Part shown: positions 12,494-24,179 of the stretch, piece by piece
Layout of the letters: each line of letters starts with the position of its first letter
Numbering within the stretch: the first letter of the stretch is position 1
Assembly: GCA_030789695.1 (NCBI GenBank)
Contig: CM061142.1
Location: 282,350,165-282,414,164 of the forward strand
Length of the DNA: 64,000 bases
From: Scilla litardierei
Lineage: Eukaryota; Streptophyta; Magnoliopsida; Asparagales; Asparagaceae
Direction: 5' to 3'
Notes under the pieces: model-generated
Told to the model about the DNA's origin: nothing
The model's database searches: none
The model's input: the letters and a program-made list of their open reading frames with translations, nothing else
Translations under genes and position numbers: made by a program

Positions 12494-13494
12494 ATGGCAA
12501 AATTGGCAAGCGTCGATTTCGAGGTCTTTGATGCTGCAGGGAAAAATTACCTGAGTTGGCGAGTGGACCTGAAGTTCCACTTGCATTCGATGGCCCTCAT
12601 TGGCTCAATTTTGGCTCCTTCATCGGCCTCAGCAGCGGCCGATGCTACTGCTACATCTAGTAGCACTCCTACCACTGTCTCCGATGTAGATAAGGCGAAA
12701 GCCATTATCTATATTAGGAAACATATAGATCGGACCTTAAAGGCCGAATACCTAACGGTAGAGGACCCAATGGAGCTGTGGACAGCGTTGGAGGCACGGT
12801 ATAAACATCAAATTGATGTAATATTACAGCGTGCCAGTTATGAGTGGGAAAACCTCAGACTTCAGGACTATAAGTCCGTCGCTGAGCATAATTCTGCACT
12901 TCATAATATCACCTCACGCCTGAAGTTGTGCGGTGAAGAAGTGACAGAGCAACGCATGTTGAAAAATACATTTACCTCGTTTCACGAGAAATATGCAATC
13001 CTCTTGCAGCAGTATCGTGAACGTAACTTCACGAAATTCTCTGATCTGATCTCTTGCCTCCTTAAAGCGGAGCAGAATCGAGATTTACTGCTCGTCACTC
13101 ATAATTTACGAGCACTGCCTCTATCCCTGAAGTCCACCACGTTTCTCCCCAGAAGTGGAAAAACATGAAGAAGGCTAAAAATAACAAAGGGAAATATGTG
13201 ATGAAGAAAGGACGAGGAACAGTATCCCCGTCCAACAACAAAAAAGAAAAAAGAAACTTTACATGGAAGCGAAAGAACACTAACAAAGTGTCACTTCCTA
13301 AGAAGAACTGGGAGGATAAATGTCATAGATGTGGCATGACTGGACATTGGTCCAGAAACTGCCGCACTCCTCGCCACCTCCAGGAACTATATCAGGCGAG
13401 CCGGAAGTCTCTTTCTGAAACAAACTTGGCGGCTTTTCAGCCGCCAACGATTTTCACTGCAAAAGACTTCGAGAATGACGACATGCTCGATTGA
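12494..13494 (+). pseudogene. gag: Gag of copia element 1, one frame break
   Basis: Nucleocapsid precursor of a Ty1/copia element. The first part (12494-13168, 224 aa) starts MAKLASVDFEVFDAAGKNYL and shows the UBN2-type gag core, including LKAEYLTVEDPMELW, NLRLQDYKSVAEHNSAL and LKLCGEEVTEQRML. The second part (13165-13494) is in another frame, overlaps by ATGA, and carries the CCHC zinc knuckle CHRCGMTGHWSRNC (about 13321-13362) in a lysine-rich context. A single small indel near 13160 would explain the switch, although programmed slippage cannot be excluded from one copy. Ends NDDMLD followed by a stop. Confidence 0.8.
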
Positions 13495-16400
13495 GCCATA
13501 TATTTATCTATGCATTTAAAATCACATGCAGCTTCATCTTAAGTTTGCTTTTGTACGAACTTTTATTTGTATTTCATTTACTTAAATAAAATTTCGTTTT
13601 GCTTATAGATGAAGTATGGAATATTGCGGACGGTGCCTCGTTGCACTGGTGTAGCATTGATTTTGTTCCCACATACAACGAGATTATTAGATGCAAACTT
13701 CTCCTCTTAAACATATAGGTAATTTCCAATTTTCAAGGATATTTCTTTTAAACGAACATAACTTGAAAATTGATGATAATAAATATTGAATATCAGTATG
13801 TAACTCGTCAAGAGAATGGCCAGAAGACTATCTACTAACGATTTCATTGGACCCCCGTCGGGCCCCTATAATTACAGATATTCATCCTATAGAAAGCCAA
13901 CTTGACTGAGCACCAGAAGTGCCTTTCATTGCCATAGTTTTTAACTCTGGACTTGGTCATCCTGGATCAACGATGATGGACGCATCATCAAATGAATCCA
14001 TTGGAGAACCTGAGATTCTTCAAAATATTGACTTTCCTTGTCCCCCTTTGTCGTAAGGGCAAACTTATAGAGAGACCTTCCCTCCTGAAAGTGGGATGAG
14101 AGTCTCTTGGCTTCATTGAGAGAATACATGGTGACCTTTGCAGGCCTATTCACCCCGCAAGTGGCTCATTTTTGATACGTTATTGTACTGATATATGCAT
14201 CTACTAGAGGGTCTTATGTGTGCCTTTATATTCACTCGCAACATAGCTTTCTCAAAGCTTATAATATGGGTGAATTCACTACACATATCATTCAAGACTT
14301 CCGCCAAGCAACTGGAATTGATATTGAACATCCTGTAGCATGTTCATACTCATAATGGGTTATCAAAGTCTCTGGTAAAGAGACTCCAATGGATTTCATG
14401 TCCATTGTATAATCCCAGTTGCCTGTTGTATTTAGGGACCAACAGAATGCATTCCGCATCGCTTATCACAATACGGCCCTCTTGTGGCCATATCTTATTG
14501 CTGATGCCGCTTACTTATGGTTTACCACCAAGTCTTGATAACTGTGAATTTGATGAGAAAATCTCATTGAAATAGGCACGCAATCTAAAGAAGCCTGAAG
14601 CTTCTGAGACCATATCATAGGACACAATAGTCCTAATCTCGTTATGATCCGCATACTTTTTCTGTGTGAAGATGAGATCCAGAAGATCCTTCACATTCAG
14701 ACTAAAGTACATCAATTGCGGGATAAATTTACGGACAACCAGAAGATTGTTCGTTCACACGTCCCTGCTGCTAACACGCCAGCTAGGATTGACATTCCCA
14801 AAGATGGATGCAATCCACTGGCAGCAGAATTGGATGTACCACATTTGAAAAGAGGACGCCAGCCAGGTTCAAAATATAAAGTTCCTCGACAGAGGAAGAT
14901 TCTTGGATATATTAAAATGATCCATCCACAGGATGCTGAGCTCAGACCAGCAACCTCTCCCCTCCTAATTTCCCCTGCAGAGGACACAACAGGAGAAACA
15001 TCATTAAATTACATACGTACCGGAGAGGTACTGGACAGATATAGCACAGTCGTCGTCGACGGTTTTGCTTTCGCTATTGCCGTTCACGTCGCTGAATATG
15101 ACGATGACGTCAACCCACTTTTCTATAGCGAAACGCATAGATTGGCCAAAGTGGGACGAGGCAATAAGAGTAGAGCTGGACTCACTTTTGAAAAGCAAAG
15201 TCTTTGGACCAGTGGTCCATACACCTAAATGTGTAAAACCTGCGGAATATAATTCGGATTTCATAAGAAATTGAAATGAAGGAAATGTGATCATTTTCCT
15301 ACTAAGCCTAAACTTCTCTGAAAAAGCTAATAAATGCAGCTCATGGACGTTGTGACTAAATGGCAATATAGATATAAAGATCTATATAAAACTTCCAGAA
15401 GGGTATACACTACCCCCAGAGATAAAAGAGAAACGTAGAAACGTCTTCTCCATAAATGCTACAAAGATCATTAGTTGATCATAATCAATATTCTGCACGT
15501 GTATCTTCTTAGAAAGATCGTTGACAGGATTTGTGATATTCGCCGAACAAGTGGTCGACTTAAAGCTAATATGATCTCCTGCAGAGACCATTGAGATATC
15601 AGATAGCTTTAAGCATACCTTGGAAATAAAAAACCTAGGTAAAACAAGGTATTGTCTCGGCTCACATATTAAACACCTTCGTGGTGGAACCCCTTAATAT
15701 ACTTCATACACCTGGAGTTTATGAAGAATGATGTCCATTGCCACCCATTAAAAATGGATGCTTAATTATGACACCTTCCAGTCGTTGGAAGAGGGGGAGG
15801 ACATCCTAGGTCCCGAAGAGCCTAGCTCTAATGTACTTGTTACACTTCTTTATCTGGCCAACTGCACGTGTCTTTGATAGAACGTCTGCAATAAAGTTGT
15901 TAACCAGATACAGTGTTGTCCTGGAATGCACCACTAGACCAAGGATAAGCTGCTTCTGTGCAACTTTCAAGGGTCAAGGAATATTTATCGCATATGCAGG
16001 TTTAAAGATCATCGCGATGACTAAAACACAAAAGGCCGGCCACCTCCTAAATATCTACACATCATCCTCTGAAATCTACATCTTCTGAGAACCTCATCAT
16101 CCTAGAAGCAAATCTTGAAAACGCTCAGCCAGGTCCAGCATTACCTTGCAGACACACTGAAGACTGATTCAAAGAAATACTTTAGTGGAGTCATCTACCA
16201 ACTTTGAAGAGCATTCCACTCCAGAGTGCCACTGCTTTCCAATAGCCACTAGATGAGTGAAACTTGTATAGATGAGTGATGACTATATTTGCTTTCAGAA
16301 CATAATGGATGTATAGAAGAATAGGAGATGATTGTATAGATATAGGAAATCTGCAAGCCTGAACTTGTACAGATCAGGGGGAGTCACTAGATAGGTGTAC

Positions 16401-16552
16401 TCTTTTCCCTTAAGCTGCTGGTTTTTTCCCACTGGGTTTTCCACAGCTAAGGTTTTAACGAGGCAACCACAGTGACTCTGGATCCATAAGTATCTACCCC
16501 TTTTAGCATACTGAATCCTGAAAGTATTCATATGCTTAACCCAAGGTAATGG
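13495..16552 (+). pseudogene. pol: Pol remnants of copia element 1
   Basis: Stop codons and indels throughout, but the order of a copia pol is traceable. Integrase remnants lie near 14055-14330: RKGKLIERPS, then IHGDLCRPIHP with the first catalytic Asp, then VLIYASTRGSYVCL. The segment expected to hold the second catalytic Asp reads YNMGEF. The linker before reverse transcriptase is at 14770-15060 (HLKRGRQPGSKYK). The N-terminal RT part is at 15125-15272 (DWPKWDEAIRVEL, VFGPVVHTPK), and a further RT scrap is near 15369-15420 (IYIKLPEGYTLPPE). The central RT region with the palm catalytic motif appears deleted, and I see no RNase H. Confidence 0.75.
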
Positions 16553-16567
16553 AGAGATGAGGGGGAG
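16553..16567 (+). other. Polypurine tract of copia element 1
   Basis: GAGATGAGGGGGAG directly precedes the right LTR, the expected site for plus-strand DNA priming. Another purine-rich stretch (ATCAGGGGGAG) lies near 16373. Confidence 0.75.
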
Positions 16568-16775
16568 TGTTGTGAGTTGAGGGAGGCCAAAGTGAGTTGA
16601 GGGAGGCCTTTGGCCTCCCTCCCCTCATCATCTCTCCATTACTCCCCACTAAGTTAGTGGGGAGTCCCTTGGACTCCTAATCTATTAAGGAAATGAATAT
16701 ATAGAGAGCCATGGCTTTTGCCATGGTCACTCCTCAATGAGAGATTATTCTACTCTTCTCTATAATCTTCCAACA
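16568..16775 (+). repeat. 3' LTR of copia element 1
   Basis: 208 bp; same ends as the left copy. It is 20 bp longer because a GTTGAGGGAGGCC-containing unit is duplicated in tandem (16574-16608). The rest differs at only a few positions. Followed by the target duplication ACAAG. Confidence 0.9.
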
Positions 16776-16780
16776 ACAAG

Positions 16781-17223
16781 GGCATTATCATGATGATTGG
16801 TACCACAAAACCAATTTATGCCCAGTTCTTGCTTACTCTGAGAAGTGCTGCTTTGAGACATCCTAAAAGCCAACACATCTCGGCTTCAATCACATACAAA
16901 AATAGACACATCAAAATCCCTTCTCTTCTCTCTACCAGAGTTGCACAGGTCAGATGGTGGACCAATTTGCTTTCTCCTTCATATTCCAAAACAGGGAAAC
17001 GCAATATCAGGCACCTAACAAACATAAAAAACATGAAACACAACTTTGGTACATTGCTCAAGATATGACCAGACAATGAAAGCCAACAATGAAAGCTATC
17101 CAAAAATTGGAAACACACTCCCTTTGATGCATACATAATATTCTTCACTAAACAAATACATGCATTTCATGACATTTTTCATTACATCATTAAACTCCAA
17201 GTTTGTCTCATAATTACATATTT
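16781..17223. other. Downstream region of the GRF zinc-finger gene
   Basis: AT-rich with no recognisable domain on either strand (ORFs at 16790-17068 and 16816-17148 look random). It would be 3' untranslated or flanking sequence of the minus-strand gene at 17224-17670. Before the copia insertion it was continuous with 10120. Confidence 0.3.
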
Positions 17224-17670
17224 TTACTTCCCCCTCATACACATCACTAAAAAGGTGCATAATAAAAATCCTATTGACATTACCGCTATTCCTATTGCAA
17301 TTCCTATATAAATATCATTCTTCGCAGCTAATTTTGCTTTTGCTTCACGTCGTTCTATTTCATGTTCCAACAAGTGATTCGGCATCCCCTGAACTTGGTC
17401 AATAATATCATCTGCAAAATCTGTTTCCACCATTCTTTCAAAATCGCTTGCCCACTTAAAGAATTTACATCCTCTTGTCCAGTTGGGGCAATTGAAGTAT
17501 GAACGACCAGGATTTTTTTGGGAATGTGATATCTTTGCATATGTATCTAAGGGGCAATAACACTTTGGTCCATCACAACGTCGCCTACTACTACCTGCAT
17601 GAGTATTCGACGTGAAACCAGTTTTCTGCCTACCACCTGCATTGCTTCCTTGAGAATATACCTGAACCAT
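17224..17670 (-). CDS. Small GRF-type zinc-finger membrane protein
   Basis: A 148-residue protein starting MVQVYSQGSNAGGRQK. I chose this ATG rather than the one 21 bp upstream because the minus strand reads TTTGTTTTATAATGCAG then GCAAG before it, a good 3' splice site that would remove the upstream ATG. Residues about 33-75 form a GRF zinc finger: CYCPLDTYAKISHSQ, NPGRSYFNCPNW, GCKFFKWASDFE. GRF fingers bind single-stranded nucleic acid in other proteins. A charged, helical stretch follows (residues 95-112, HEIERREAKAKLAAK), then a hydrophobic C-terminal segment (IYIGIAIGIAVMSIGFLL) likely to span a membrane. Plants carry many small proteins of this layout (the At1g43920/At4g04775-like group), often repeated and associated with transposons. 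Role unknown; it is the only intact non-polyprotein ORF with a clear domain here. Confidence 0.65.
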   Translation of the reverse strand: MVQVYSQGSNAGGRQKTGFTSNTHAGSSRRRCDGPKCYCPLDTYAKISHSQKNPGRSYFNCPNWTRGCKFFKWASDFERMVETDFADDIIDQVQGMPNHLLEHEIERREAKAKLAAKNDIYIGIAIGIAVMSIGFLLCTFLVMCMRGK

Positions 17671-20450
17671 CTTGCCTGCATTATAAAACAAACTGATTAC
17701 GCATTAGCACACTATTTTTCAGATATAATGATAACCTCTCATTCTCAATCATACATTGCATTTAAAACTTTGTTGTTATTTGTTCATTCTTGGTAAACTG
17801 TATAGAAATGTTTTAGGGCTGGGGTTAAACTGTAGAGATATGTTTCAAAAAACATTCTTTTGCATCAATCAGAAAATTTAACAATGAAACAAAAAATAAC
17901 TCATAATATAACCATGAACGTCGTTATTGACAGAATAACAATGCCAACTTTCACATAAATGCTTTAAACAAATTACGATGATAGCTCGTCCAAAAGCACT
18001 TGCTCTTACATAAGCCCATGTTCCTGGGAGCATCCCTAGCCAACTGTAAAGTAAATAGATATAAACGGATAGGCTTAGTACACTATAATAGAGATCACAG
18101 AAGATTTAGGTCTAGCACCGCACTCGATGCTTCACTCATCAAACACAACAAATAGTAGAAAATGCAAAATAGGATATGCATCTTTACTATGATCTTATAA
18201 AATAATGCAACCTAATTACAGAAACCAAAAGTTGTTTGCATTGTTAAATTAACAAATCAAGTAATAGGCTGGATCTAACTGTTTGGATTAAACTGTTATG
18301 CTTTAATGGTGAGAAAGACATTTTGACAACCTCTTCTTTGTTCTGAATTCAGAATGCCTAAAATCTTACAAATTTTGAATCATTTATGTTCAAGCATCGA
18401 GAAAAATATAAACAAAAATTGAAGATAGATTAGATCAAGAGAAAACCAAAATAATCATTTCACAGAAGAATGCAATGTTCCATACCTTATGATTAACAGA
18501 AGTACACAAACCAGAGGAAATTAGAATTAAAATCCTCAAAATTTAGATAAAAAAATAGCACCACCCAATTTCTTGTTACTTATGAGTTGTGCTAGCAACA
18601 TTTAAAATTAAAAAAACTAAGGGAAGCCCCTTCAATTCCATCATTTTATGGGGATCAATTCCACCAAATTCACAAACAGATAATAAAAATGATCTAATTC
18701 ATCGAATCCAAAGCCTAAACTGTAGATCAAGATTTAGTACTCTTCACCGATTTCCATATCATTCTCAAATGACGCATATTAATCAGAGACATCCAAACAA
18801 CAGTTCTACAAAAATAACACATTAATATTTAAAAAATAAATCGAGCACTTATAAACCATGTGTGAATACATGTCTATTTGTATGTAAATGCATTTCGGAA
18901 GGCAAATAGTGTATTCCATCATTCACCTTGCCTTCAAAACCTATGAAGATAACATTCACTGGGAGAGGAAGATATATTGAATCGACGATGGAAAGCTATA
19001 GAAAATTTGTGATATTACATGTATGTTGACAAACAAAAGCAGAACTTGAGGAAGAATGATATGTTCAAAAGAAAAATAAATAAATAAAGAAAAGCAATCC
19101 AAGCATCAAGTGCATTCACATCATGGGAGTGCTGAAAATGTTTGTCAATGGAACTTCCCATTCAAAAGCATTTACACAAATTATCTCAGCAAATGCAAGT
19201 TGAGTCAACTCAGTAAAGGCATTGTTCATGGCATAAGATAACATATATGAGGAAAATAATTTAATGTTTATCAACCATGAAGTGATTAAAAATCATAATA
19301 GATAAGTTCTGTATCATCAGTCTAGTCCAAGCTCCGCAACTAAAGGGGATTTTGAGCAATAGAATCAATTTTAGCTTGTTATATATGGAGCATAGAAATG
19401 ATTATAAAATTATAAATAATCTCATCAGCAGATTGTGCTTTATAGCATCTTAAGTGCATCCAAATGAGTTCAAACACAATGTCCTAATTGGAGTTTAGCT
19501 GCATAGATTGATCATTTCCCAAAAGCCCCCTGATATCTAATACACATCAATGCCAATAGCCTTTAGCATACCAATCAATTCAAAAATGCTAGAAGAAATT
19601 CTGCATAATATGAGCAGGAATGTCCAATAATGGCAATTCACACAAAAGATAATGGGAAGAAACAAAATATATTAATAATTACAAATGACAAATGACAAAA
19701 CTAAAGAGAGACAATCATAAACTGCACATATAACTTTCCCAATCTAGTGTTAACTTTACAGTAGTACAGAAGAAAGAAAGTTTAGAAAAACTTCGCCAAA
19801 CTTACGAATCCATGTTACTTAAACCACAAAAGATGGTAATACTATATAGAAGTATCGGGTCCAATAAAAATTACACATGAGTGGACAAAATATTCTGCCT
19901 ACTATAATGCACATATGCCAAATTGTTGCTATCGCTCTCCAGCTTGTTCTGCTTGTCATCCACCTTTGTTCAACAATTTGCGTTATTGCTACACTCTATA
20001 AAGCAACATGCTAACAGCAATGTCAACATGATCTCAAGTGTAGAAATTATGAGGGGAATGATAAAACACCACCAACTATAGGTAGTCACATGTCCTAATA
20101 GATGGACCACACGTTGATAATAAAAATAGAACATAAAAAAACAGAACACAAAAGTAGCAGCCTTCTTTTTATAAAGGGAAGGCCCATGTTGATCTTCTCA
20201 TTTGTGGATAGCCACACATCATGTTCTCAAAATGACATGAAACAACAACAAATCCATGAGTTGAAAAAAAAAAGATTTCTCTAGTATCTTAGCAAGCAAA
20301 CAACAACAATAAATTCTATGTTAAAAATTGTGAATTCTTTGTTAAATTGTGAATTATATGTTAAATAATAAATTCTATGTTAAAAAATTATGAATACCTT
20401 ACGATAATCTCATAGATATAATCTCCATCAACACGTCCAAGAAAATTCCA
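17671..20450. other. Long AT-rich noncoding stretch
   Basis: Upstream of the GRF-finger gene (minus strand). If the splice acceptor before 17670 is used, an untranslated first exon should lie somewhere here or beyond. I found no coding segments, RNA genes or clear terminal repeats. The short ORFs at 18589-18825 and 20102-20284 are unremarkable. Confidence 0.3.
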
Positions 20451-22284
20451 TATGCTGATCATGGACACATAAACATGAGTCTTATTATAACCCAAAGATT
20501 GGCTCATCTGCCCCAAGTTATCAATGACTGTCAAACCTGAACCTGATCCCAATATAAGAGAGATAAAAAGAAGCCAAAAAATCTGCCTTTATCATAACAT
20601 GCATCAAAGTAAAGTATTCTCTCTGTGAGGTCCCTTTCTCCTCTTCGCTCTCACAGATCCCTCAGCAGCAGGCTGAAACAATTTTGTTTGCAGTTGTGCA
20701 ATTCTCTTCTGCCTCTGCGATGCAGGAAGTAAATCCAGTTCCTTGGGTTTTTCGTCTTCACTTCACTAAGAATAACCTCATGAGGATTAGAACGCTTAGA
20801 ACAATTCTGCTACCATATGATTAGAACGATTCCGCCCAATTGGATGCATCGACATGTCCATTGCTCTGAAGGAGGTGCTCAAGTGGTTGCTACAGTCTTT
20901 TATTGATCTAGGATATGGTTAAATTTATGCATGGTGATCATGCCTTGGAATTATAGATTGTTACATATTAGTACATGCCAAATTGAGAGATAAAATTTAT
21001 CCCCATTATGAACTGATATGTCAGGACATTGTTAAAGGGGAATTTGAGGCTGGCTATTTTTCTGATTAGCCATTGATTCGATGACAGGCAATGATATTCC
21101 ATGCAAATGGAAAATTCTTATTTGACTCTAATTGTATTCCTAACAAAGTAGTTCAATGCGGGATATAGGCATGAGCTGGCTATTTTTGTGTCAGTGTATT
21201 ACAATATGGTATGATCTATTTTTGTGTCAGCGTATTATAATATAGTATGAAATGAAACTAAGCCTAGCCATATGTATTAGAAACTATTTCCTAATGAGCT
21301 GATCAATGTTTTGATGCACAAATTTGTGCTGAGGTGCTCATGTCAGGTTACAGCTCCGCATCATAAACATGAATGAAAAGTCTAGGACTTAAAAAGGGAC
21401 CAATGACTTACGTTAAGTCGATCCTGTAATGCCCCCTCTACTTTGATCCTGTAAGCACCTTCTACTGAAGGTATTGTAGGCAGGTTGTATTTAACTGTGG
21501 TTTGAGTTAAGATTTAGTGCCTGGGTGTGAACATCTGTTTGCACACAAATGGTTTTGGTGTGTGTCTGTCTGCCTTACCCATGGTTCCCAAAGGAGATCG
21601 ATGTTATTTTTTACTACGATGGATGGTGCTAAGGATAATGCTCATGGTTCTCAGGTGTGTAGAAGGTGCCAAGTGAAGGTCCATTGTAGGCTCTCACATG
21701 AAAGAGAAGGATTATTAAGTTTAACCTTGAAATAAAGAAATAAATTTATAAATAAACAGCTTGATGGTTCTCTAATAGCTTGAATATGTGCAAGAAATTT
21801 CCAGCAAGAAAGTTGTAGGCTCTCACATGAAAGGGCCGTTGATGTCCCCAGCCCTGTTTTTTCCTTCCAGTAACTTCTTGATGGTTCTCTAATAGCTTGA
21901 ATATGTGCATGCTAAACTTTCTTGCTAAACATTATGTAAATTTAAAAGACATCCTAGCAGCAATATATGCATTCCTGACACTTACACATTATTATGAGTT
22001 TACCTGATTTAATATATGAAACCACCTTATTGCCATTTAATCCATGATTATACAGTAAGCATCTTGTTAATAAATAATTAATTACGAGAAAACACATTCG
22101 TATTTCTGTTGTTTTGGATAAATGTGTTTTTCTCATTTTCTTTCAATTGTGAGCGACTGGGCATTTTTTCCTGTGTAAGAAGAAATCAAAACACATCTGA
22201 TTGGGTTGAATCGTTTTAATCGTTCAAACAACATCCGCAAATCAAAAATAGAATGCTGGAGGTGTCACCTTTATATGGCATGCA
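20451..22284. other. Noncoding DNA with a local duplication
   Basis: A phrase CTTGATGGTTCTCTAATAGC with its flanks (about 33 bp) occurs at 21761 and 21878, and GTAGGCTCTCACATGAAAG occurs at 21687 and 21815, so a segment of roughly 120 bp was duplicated and has diverged. A CT-rich stretch at 20619-20760 could be promoter-like, but no gene is recognised. The ORF at 21517-21735 has no domain. Confidence 0.35.
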
Positions 22285-22289
22285 GAGAT

Positions 22290-24142
22290 TGTTGAGTATT
22301 GGTGTTTCATACCAATCTTATTTTGATGATGATCACAACATTATGTTGTTGCTAATGAATCTAATGTTTTAGTCTCTCAATTTATTTCAAGGATATCTTT
22401 CTTGGAGACTAATCACTTGGTGTAAGGATGGACATCATGTGAAGAAGGGCCAAAGTTTGGACTCAATGAGTGCCAAAGCTTGGAGATGATAGAGAGAAAT
22501 CAAGGCATCAAGATTGAAGACTTAGACTCTTAAGAAAGCATTGTAATCCATGTAATTTACTTTATTGCTTTCTCTCTCTTTTGAGTCTAGGGTTGATGTA
22601 ATTCCTTTCTAGATGGTTTGCTCATTCATGCACATGCATTTAACCATCTTAGTGAACCTTAGGATTATCATAGAATCCAACCCAATAGGTTCACTCTGTC
22701 CAAAGACTCACTTGGAGTCTCTGGCTTTCCGTCAGTCGCCTGATGAGGGAAACACAGCCGACTGGGTGATTTCCAGTCGCCTGTAGATCCTTCTACAGTC
22801 GCCTGATCTGCACAGCTCAAGTCAACATTTCAATTGACTCAAACTTGAGCTTTACGCACAGTCGCCTGATGATCAGTTTACAGTCGTCTGTATATTTATA
22901 GTCACCTGGAAAGGCCAACAGTCGCCTATCTAGCGTAAGTGCAATCTCTTCATCTCTCTGTCTTCTCTCCATACTTTACAGTAGTCGACTGATGAAGAAT
23001 GTACAGTCGTCTGACTATTTGATAGTCGACTGTAGTATTAACATCAGTCGCCTGTGCGAAGAATTGGAGAAAGAGTGCAGCTCTCTGTTTCGATCCATCC
23101 CCTGCAGCAGTCGTCTGCTGAAGGTTAAACAGGCGCCTGTCCTGTTTGTCAGTCGACTGTATTGACTTCGTCAGTCGACTGTCCTGGCTCAGATTATAGC
23201 CGTTGGATATTTTCTAGCCGTTGATCAGTCGACTATCTCTTGATCATCAGTCGACTGTTCCTGTCATTTTCACCCAGTTTCTAGCCGTTGCAGATTTGAT
23301 TATTTGGCTGTTTCTTTGGGTTTTTGGGCTTGATATAGGATTCCTATACATATGAGTGTGTTGCCATCACTTGTGAACTCTTGACAACACTTGATAACTC
23401 TTGACTTTATAGAAAATCTCAAGAGATCAATAAGCCACTCTCAAGCTCCCTCATTTCCCTCTATTGAGCATTCATCTTCCTTCATGCATTGAAGTCCAGC
23501 TCAAGGGAAATCATCCAAGTGCTCTCAAGCATATTCCAACACTTGGAGATCCTCTTCCATGCCTTGCATTCATTCATGAGTAAGCATCTCAAGGCATAGG
23601 TAAGAGTATTTACTTTACAGGGTGTAATTTGTTTTCCTATTACTCTTTGTGGGATTAGGATACTCTCTTTGTGGGAGTTTCTCTCTTTGTGGGAGGTTGT
23701 CTCTTTGTAGGACTAGGGAATTCTCTTTGTGGGAATTAACTCTCTGTGTGGGAGTTCGAGTGTCCTAGTGTAGGGCTAACCCTAATTCTCTGAGTGGGAG
23801 TTAGTGATTCTCTGTATGGGAGTCTTGATCCTTGTGTAGGATTGGTTGGGTCCTTGTGTAGGGCATAAATCCTCTTTGTGGGGTATCTCCTTGTGAGATT
23901 TGTATTCACTTCTCTGTGTGGGATTATAGTGAATATTGGTGTGGCTGGATGTACCCAAGTTTGGGGAACCATGGTAAAACTTTGTGTTTGTGTTTGGATT
24001 GATCGTGCCATTTAATTCCTCTTGCATTTATAATTCCGCATTTGCAAGTTAAATTATAATTGGACGATTTTATTGCCATTACACTATTCACCCCTCCTCT
24101 AGTGTGTGTTGTTAGTATTGCAAGGGTTAGACGATCCCTACA
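22290..24142 (+). repeat. 5' LTR of the SIRE-like element
   Basis: 1853 bp, from TGTTGAGTATTGGTG to GATCCCTACA. A block of CAGTCG(A/C)CTG repeats occupies 22732-23258. A second block (23640-23950) repeats TCTCTTTGTGGGA-type units. ORFs on the minus strand across that block (23736-24027) are low-complexity by-products. Confidence 0.92.
22732..23258. repeat. CAGTCGACTG palindrome array in the SIRE-like 5' LTR
   Basis: About 18 copies of CAGTCGACTG and variants (CAGTCGCCTG, CAGTCGTCTG, CAGGCGCCTG), spaced irregularly at roughly 20-60 bp. The type form is a perfect 10-bp palindrome; variants change the central bases. The array lies in probable U3, upstream of the TATA-like sequence near 23345. 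It is repeated in the 3' LTR at about 27273-27800. Confidence 0.85.
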
Positions 24143-24144
24143 AT

Positions 24145-24157
24145 TGGTATCAAAGCG
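24145..24157 (+). other. Primer-binding site of the SIRE-like element
   Basis: TGGTATCAAAGCG, two bases after the LTR end. It differs from the standard iMet site TGGTATCAGAGC by one G-to-A change, as often seen in SIRE-type elements. Confidence 0.85.
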
Positions 24158-24179
24158 AGGTTAAAGCATACTGCAACGA

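Larger units (their letters stand above)
10121..16780 (+). mobile_element. Ty1/copia element 1, complete borders, defective pol
   Basis: The two LTRs (10126-10313 and 16568-16775) have TGTTGTGAG...CCAACA ends and are flanked by the 5-bp duplication ACAAG (10121-10125 and 16776-16780), so both borders are exact. In order: LTR, primer site, 2.2 kb leader with a hairpin array, gag with one frame break, heavily decayed pol, purine tract, LTR. The body is 6.65 kb. The LTRs are nearly identical apart from a roughly 20-bp tandem duplication in the right copy, so insertion was fairly recent compared with the pol decay. This suggests the copy inserted already defective or decayed quickly by deletion. 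Confidence 0.9.
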